This document shows, in pieces, positions 60,065 to 64,000 of a stretch of DNA of 64,000 bases. The DNA is from Tritrichomonas musculus (taxonomy: Eukaryota; Parabasalia; Tritrichomonadida; Tritrichomonadidae). The notes beneath the pieces were generated by a model that ran no database searches, was not told the origin of the DNA, and saw only the letters and a program-made list of their open reading frames with translations. Position numbers and translations under genes: made by a program. Each line of letters opens with the position of its first letter. Within the stretch, counting starts at the first letter, position 1. The stretch lies in assembly GCA_039105265.1 (NCBI GenBank), contig JAPFFF010000014.1, positions 372,001 to 436,000 of the forward strand, given 5' to 3'.

Positions 60065-60606
60065 TTCTTTATTTATTAATAAATGAAATATTACAAAATT
60101 AAATGGATTTCTATAAATAAAATATTGAGAGCTTTTTTTTTTTTGATGCAAAGACTTTCTGCTTACATTCATAAATTTAAATTTGATTATTTTTTCCTTT
60201 GTAAGTTTAGGAATTTAAACAAAAAAACTTGAATTAATTTAATTTTAATAGAATTCAATTATTCCATTTTTCGATTAAAAGTGGAGTATATCAAATGCCA
60301 TATGACAATAGTTATATTATATGGTATATAATTATACGCATAAAGGCATTAGTTCTGATAATGTATTCTAGAGGAAATTTGATAAAAGCAAAGAAAGACT
60401 TAGAAAAATCCAAAGTGTTTCCCATGTTTTTTTTTTAACGTACAAAAAATGTAACCACCAAACAAAATTGAAAGAAAAATAAAAAATATTCAACTTTTTG
60501 TATTCCTATAAAATATTTTATAGGAATAAAAAAAATAAAAATTCGTGAGATTGATATATATTTTTCTTATAAGTATATACTATAAATTTACACAGATTAA
60601 AAGAAT
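60065..60606. other. AT-rich intergenic
   Basis: Contains a TTCCTATAAAATATTTTATAGGAA palindrome at about 60504-60527. No gene seen. Confidence 0.4.
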
Positions 60607-60759
60607 ATTCGTTCGTTAGCGGTCTAGAAATTAAAAATGCATAAAATTGAATACATTTTATCTGAAAAAGTTTAACCAAAATTCTTTTATAAAAAAAAAT
60701 TTCTGAACTTATTAAAAAAATTGTGAGAAAATTGATTTCTCGGCCGCTAACGAACGAAT
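60607..60759. repeat. Short inverted-repeat element, 153 bp
   Basis: ATTCGTTCGTTAGCGG (60607-60622) faces its perfect complement CCGCTAACGAACGAAT (60744-60759). The interior is AT-rich. No clear TSD. Probably a small MITE or its remnant upstream of the DUF3447 gene. Confidence 0.6.
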
Positions 60760-60899
60760 CGTTTTCCAATCTAAATAAATTATGCTAAAATAGTTTATAT
60801 GAGATAAATTTCTGGTTTAATATCATTTTTATTAACATGAAAAAATTGAGAAGAGAAAACCACCTATTATAAAATTTTTTTATAACTACATCTCATCAA

Positions 60900-61904
60900 A
60901 TGAAGCCGACAGGTTTTTTCCCACAACTAAATGAACTAGATATGCAGCTCCAAGAATTTTTTGAAAATGATGGAATTAATGAAAGCATATTATATCAAAT
61001 TAAAGATTATATTATTAAATGGAAAGTTGAACAAAACAAATCCAAATTAAAAATTATTTTTAATTTGTTATCTAATATAACTGCATATCATCATGTTGGA
61101 TCAAAATTCTATGAAAAATTCGATGCAATTATTTCTATATTTGATCCATCTAGTTTTAAAAAATTATCTCCAAAGAAACTTTTCAATATATTTTCATATA
61201 ATTTAAGAGCACTTCCATATCTTCTTGATAAACAAATTATCGATAGCCAATTTAAAAAAAGGATCAAAAAAAAAAAGGATATTAATTTTATTAATAATTT
61301 CAATTATAAAACCGACAATTACCAAAACGAAACATATATCGCTTCCATAATTCGAGAAGATGCAATTGATGAATTTATCATTTATACCACCCAACAAAAT
61401 GTTGGAGTTGATACTTATATTCAACCATCGAAATTTGAAACGAATCCTATTTTATCTGAAAGGACTGTTAGTTTAATTGAATATGCAGCATTTTTTGGCT
61501 CACTTCAAATTTTCAAATATTTGAAATTAAATAATGCCGAATTAACATCATTTTTATGGATTGCAGCAGTTCATTCTAATAATCCAGAACTGATTCATGA
61601 AATTGAAGGACTTCATACTAAGCCAAAAGATGAAACGTTTAGAGAATGTATTGAAGAAGCCATTAAATGTCATGACAATAATGTCGCATCGTATATTATT
61701 GAACAATTAACAACAAAAAAGCAGGAAGACTACTACACAATAGGTTTTCGTTATTATGATTTTGGATTCTTTCTCCAAGATCTTGATTATGGTTATCTTT
61801 TCTTATTCTTGTTCGAATACGATTATTTCGATATTGTTAAATTACTTATAAATTCAGGATATGTAAATCCAAACCAGAATCTGAAAGTTCCTTTTATATT
61901 TTGA
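60900..61904 (+). CDS. DUF3447 / ankyrin-type protein, fourth copy
   Basis: 334 residues, ATG 60900. Diverged paralogue: a helical N-terminus (LNELDMQLQEFFENDGINES), then the DUF3447 core with SLIEYAAFFGSLQIFKYLKL, SFLWIAAVHSNNPELIHEIE, CIEEAIKCHDNNVASYIIEQ and a final unit FLFEYDYFDIVKLLINSGYV. It ends NPNQNLKVPFIF. The motif CTACATCTCATCAA lies directly upstream and shares ACATCTC with the gene at 34515. About 130 bp after the stop an orphan ankyrin unit (62038-62145) is found, so this member too looks detached from its C-terminal module. Confidence 0.87.
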   Translation: MKPTGFFPQLNELDMQLQEFFENDGINESILYQIKDYIIKWKVEQNKSKLKIIFNLLSNITAYHHVGSKFYEKFDAIISIFDPSSFKKLSPKKLFNIFSYNLRALPYLLDKQIIDSQFKKRIKKKKDINFINNFNYKTDNYQNETYIASIIREDAIDEFIIYTTQQNVGVDTYIQPSKFETNPILSERTVSLIEYAAFFGSLQIFKYLKLNNAELTSFLWIAAVHSNNPELIHEIEGLHTKPKDETFRECIEEAIKCHDNNVASYIIEQLTTKKQEDYYTIGFRYYDFGFFLQDLDYGYLFLFLFEYDYFDIVKLLINSGYVNPNQNLKVPFIF

Positions 61905-62037
61905 TCAGAGAGTTTAAAGCAATTTTTTTTTAATTCTGTTCTAAAATGAATTTTGGATAAAATTTCAAATTCATTTGTTTTTATCATATTTCATTTTAAC
62001 TATTTTAATCACATTCATAATTATATATTTTTATGTT
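61905..62037. other. AT-rich junction between DUF3447 gene and ankyrin tail
   Basis: 133 bp of very AT-rich sequence; any translation is hydrophobic and broken by stops. Comparable with the junctions at 28227-28325, 35664-35762 and 54124-54224. Confidence 0.5.
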
Positions 62038-62145
62038 ACTCCACTAAGTGTTGCAAAAGATGTTAATAATACTATTTATCAACTTTTATTAGAAACATCC
62101 AGTAAAAATGATAACAATACAGACACTGATAATGGTACTAAATAA
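62038..62145 (+). pseudogene. Detached ankyrin C-terminal cap
   Basis: Reads TPLSVAKDVNNTIYQLLLET, then a polar tail SSKNDNNTDTDNGTK and a TAA at 62143-62145. TPL..A......I..LLLE is an ankyrin-repeat signature. No start codon; one frame off from the DUF3447 gene upstream. Likely its former C-terminus. Confidence 0.55.
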
Positions 62146-62168
62146 AAAATCTTTTTCGAGTAACAAAA

Positions 62169-62202
<34 letters not shown>

Positions 62203-62666
62203 ACCATTTTAGTATTTATTATTCCAACATATAGCGTGCAACCAGATCAGTAACTTATATTTGAAAATTAATGTTTTCTGAATGCATAAATCTGAGATAA
62301 TTGGTAAATAACAGTTCCGAAAAAGATAACTTCGTTTAATATTTTGGAAAGTAAGTATCAATAACTTATTATTTTATATATCAACTCTGTATCTTGATTG
62401 ATACATATAAATTATTGATATAAATTATTGAACATCAATGATTTTCAAATTTCAAGTTCATTCAATCTTTTGAAATATTTGAATGGATATCTCAGAAAAA
62501 GTTTATAAAATTGAATAGTTATTCAAATTGAATAGCAAAACTTGAATAGTTTGAAATTGTTCTTCTTTATTTTTACTTTTGCAAAATAAAAAGATAAGCA
62601 AAATCACTCTTTTACTACTCTGTTACTGAGTTCAAATTTATCAATTTTAGTTCCTGACTGCAAAAA
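62146..62666. other. Gene-free stretch with long poly-T
   Basis: A run of about 32 T at 62170-62201, then AT-rich DNA with repeated GAATAG/TTGAATAG motifs (62510-62550). No gene seen. Confidence 0.4.
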
Positions 62667-63173
62667 GTGATTAAACTTAAAGAATGTGTAAAAATAAAAT
62701 ACTATCATGCTGCTTTAATTGAAGGATACGATTTTATTAAAGATTGTTTAATATGTAAAAATTCATGGGGTGGAGTTACTGCTCAGCCAAGATTTGATTT
62801 TACTCCGAGTGCTGCACCTGACTGTAGTTTCACACTTGTTTATTTTACTCTTGACAGCATTAAAGGATTAACAAATCTTCAATTAAATGAAACAATGGAC
62901 TGTTATTGTGGAAGATTGAATGGTCAAAAAATTAACTGTGCTTGGATGGATGAAAAAACAGCAATATATAACTCAGATAACATTTGTAAATTTAGAGGTG
63001 ATAAACATGATCAATTGAATCATTTGGGATATGATGTAAATAGATGGATTTCATTGAGTCTTAATCGTGAAAATGATCACTCACTTTATTATTATTCAAA
63101 TCCAAAATCTTTTTTGCATCATTTTTTCCAAAAGTTTGATTTCTATACTAACTATAGAGATTATGTCGAATAA
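62667..63173 (+). pseudogene. C-terminal fragment of a papain-like cysteine peptidase
   Basis: 168 codons without an ATG (the frame opens at GTG 62667 after a TGA). YHAALIEGYDFIKDCLICKN and NSWGGV supply the catalytic His and Asn regions of family C1. A stretch with DCYCGRLNGQKINCAW and DYVE at the end follows. The nucleophile-cysteine half is missing, so no activity is expected. The fragment at 58092-58169 carries such a cysteine region in the same direction, 4.5 kb upstream. Confidence 0.65.
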
Positions 63174-63825
63174 TTAAATAAATTCATTCTTTTAATATTC
63201 ATTCTATAAATATCAGAATGTATATATTCTATATTAGAATTTCCATCAGATGTTGAATAGCACAATTGGAGGAAAAAAAAAAAAAAAAAAGAGATGAGAA
63301 CACTTTAGTATTGTATTTAGTGATATTGCATATTCATTCTTCAGGCTTTTGCAATATTGTTTTTTCTTATTTTTTCAACAATTTACTTTTATGATTTAAA
63401 TGACTCTCTCAAAATTTTCAATTATTTTTGAAAGGAGAGATTCAATTTTGAATAACTTTTTCTTATATAAAAACGATTATTTTTGAAATGAAACCTTTTT
63501 TTCAATACAAATTTTGTTGGCATTATAAGCTTTAAAGCATTCTTAAACTAGAGATTTTGCAAAACACTAAAACATCCCAAATTGAATACAAATTCATCGT
63601 TTTTATTGATGTATAAAACATTTAAAGAAAGAAGCAGATTTTATAATAGATTAAAAAAAAAAAAGAAAGATCGAAAGTAAATATCTAGGGAATATTTAAA
63701 ATAATAATAATAAATTAACATCACAAATCATGACTCAAGAATATAATTAATATTAATTAATTTGATTCTATAGAATACCAAATCATCATAGTATTGGTTC
63801 ATAAGTACAAAATTAAATAAATATT
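63174..63825. other. AT-rich intergenic
   Basis: Poly-A runs at 63273-63290 and 63652-63663. No gene recognised; 3' flanks of two convergent reading frames. Confidence 0.4.
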
Positions 63826-64000
63826 TTAAGCTTGTGAGTCAGAATAGTAATCATATTCATTGTTATTACTAGCTTTTGGTGGTTGTTCAGGTTCTGAATA
63901 GTAATCATATCCGCCATCTGGACCATTAGCAGGCTTTTGTGGAGGTGGTGCTTGTTTCTTTGTAGAAGACTTTTTAGAATGAGAAGATTTTTGGCTTGGT
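63826..64000 (-). CDS. C-terminal end of a Pro/Gln/Ser-rich protein, partial
   Basis: The minus strand is open from the window edge to TAA 63826-63828. It reads PSQKSSHSKKSSTKKQAPPP, then QKPANGPDGGYDYYSEPEQP and NNNEYDYYSDSQA. YDYYS occurs twice. The stop overlaps a TAAA sequence, the usual trichomonad polyadenylation motif. Low-complexity tail of an unknown protein; start lies beyond the window. Confidence 0.65.
   Translation of the reverse strand, partial: PSQKSSHSKKSSTKKQAPPPQKPANGPDGGYDYYSEPEQPPKASNNNEYDYYSDSQA

Overview
The window looks like nuclear DNA of a trichomonad (Parabasalia, Trichomonas/Tritrichomonas type). It is very AT-rich and its genes show no sign of introns. It is dominated by families known to be expanded in trichomonads: BspA-like (TpLRR) leucine-rich proteins, DUF3447/ankyrin proteins, BTB-like proteins with coiled-coil or F5/8C-like (discoidin-fold) modules, and large surface proteins. 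The exact species cannot be fixed from the sequence alone.

Layout. 1-3.5 kb: a partial coiled-coil protein on the minus strand, with a 1.46-kb MITE-like element inserted just upstream of its start. 5.3-6.3 kb: an SDS22-type LRR protein. 6.4-10.9 kb: a gene desert containing two more MITE-like elements. 10.9-15.1 kb: a helicase/ATPase relic interrupted by a CpG-rich block that looks like a foreign replicon: hairpin, 28-bp iterons, three co-oriented ORFs and a 15-bp minisatellite. 15.4-16.5 kb: minus-strand coding relics and a 120-nt structured RNA-like locus. 16.7-26.3 kb: conventional housekeeping genes (PP1-like phosphatase, CLU/TIF31 homologue, LCAT-like acyltransferase) separated by coding relics and a short foldback element.

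26.8-37.3 kb: a large inverted duplication with arms of about 3.2 kb, each carrying a DUF3447 gene and an ankyrin-TpLRR reading frame. Its centre holds a BTB-like/F5/8C gene and a captured 288-bp piece of the neighbouring surface-protein gene. The right arm carries a 1,076-bp element flanked by 8-bp duplications, and the left arm preserves the empty site. 37.4-43.7 kb: one surface protein of about 2,090 codons (signal peptide at one end, membrane anchor at the other) interrupted by a single in-frame TGA. 44.8-48.7 kb: a 1,307-residue BTB-like/TpLRR protein. 49-51.1 kb: a decayed TpLRR-kinase gene joined to an inverted RRM fragment. 52.7-55.4 kb: a third DUF3447/ankyrin-TpLRR pair. 56-64 kb: TpLRR and cysteine-peptidase relics, a second BTB-like/F5/8C gene, a tRNA-Leu(UAA), a fourth DUF3447 gene with a detached ankyrin tail, and the end of a proline/glutamine-rich protein.

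The main theme is turnover: repeat-rich protein families duplicating and decaying among non-autonomous DNA transposons that share 8-bp target-site duplications. The two most unusual items are the CpG-rich replicon-like block at 11.2-15.1 kb and the recurrent break between the DUF3447 module and the following ankyrin/TpLRR module in all four family members.
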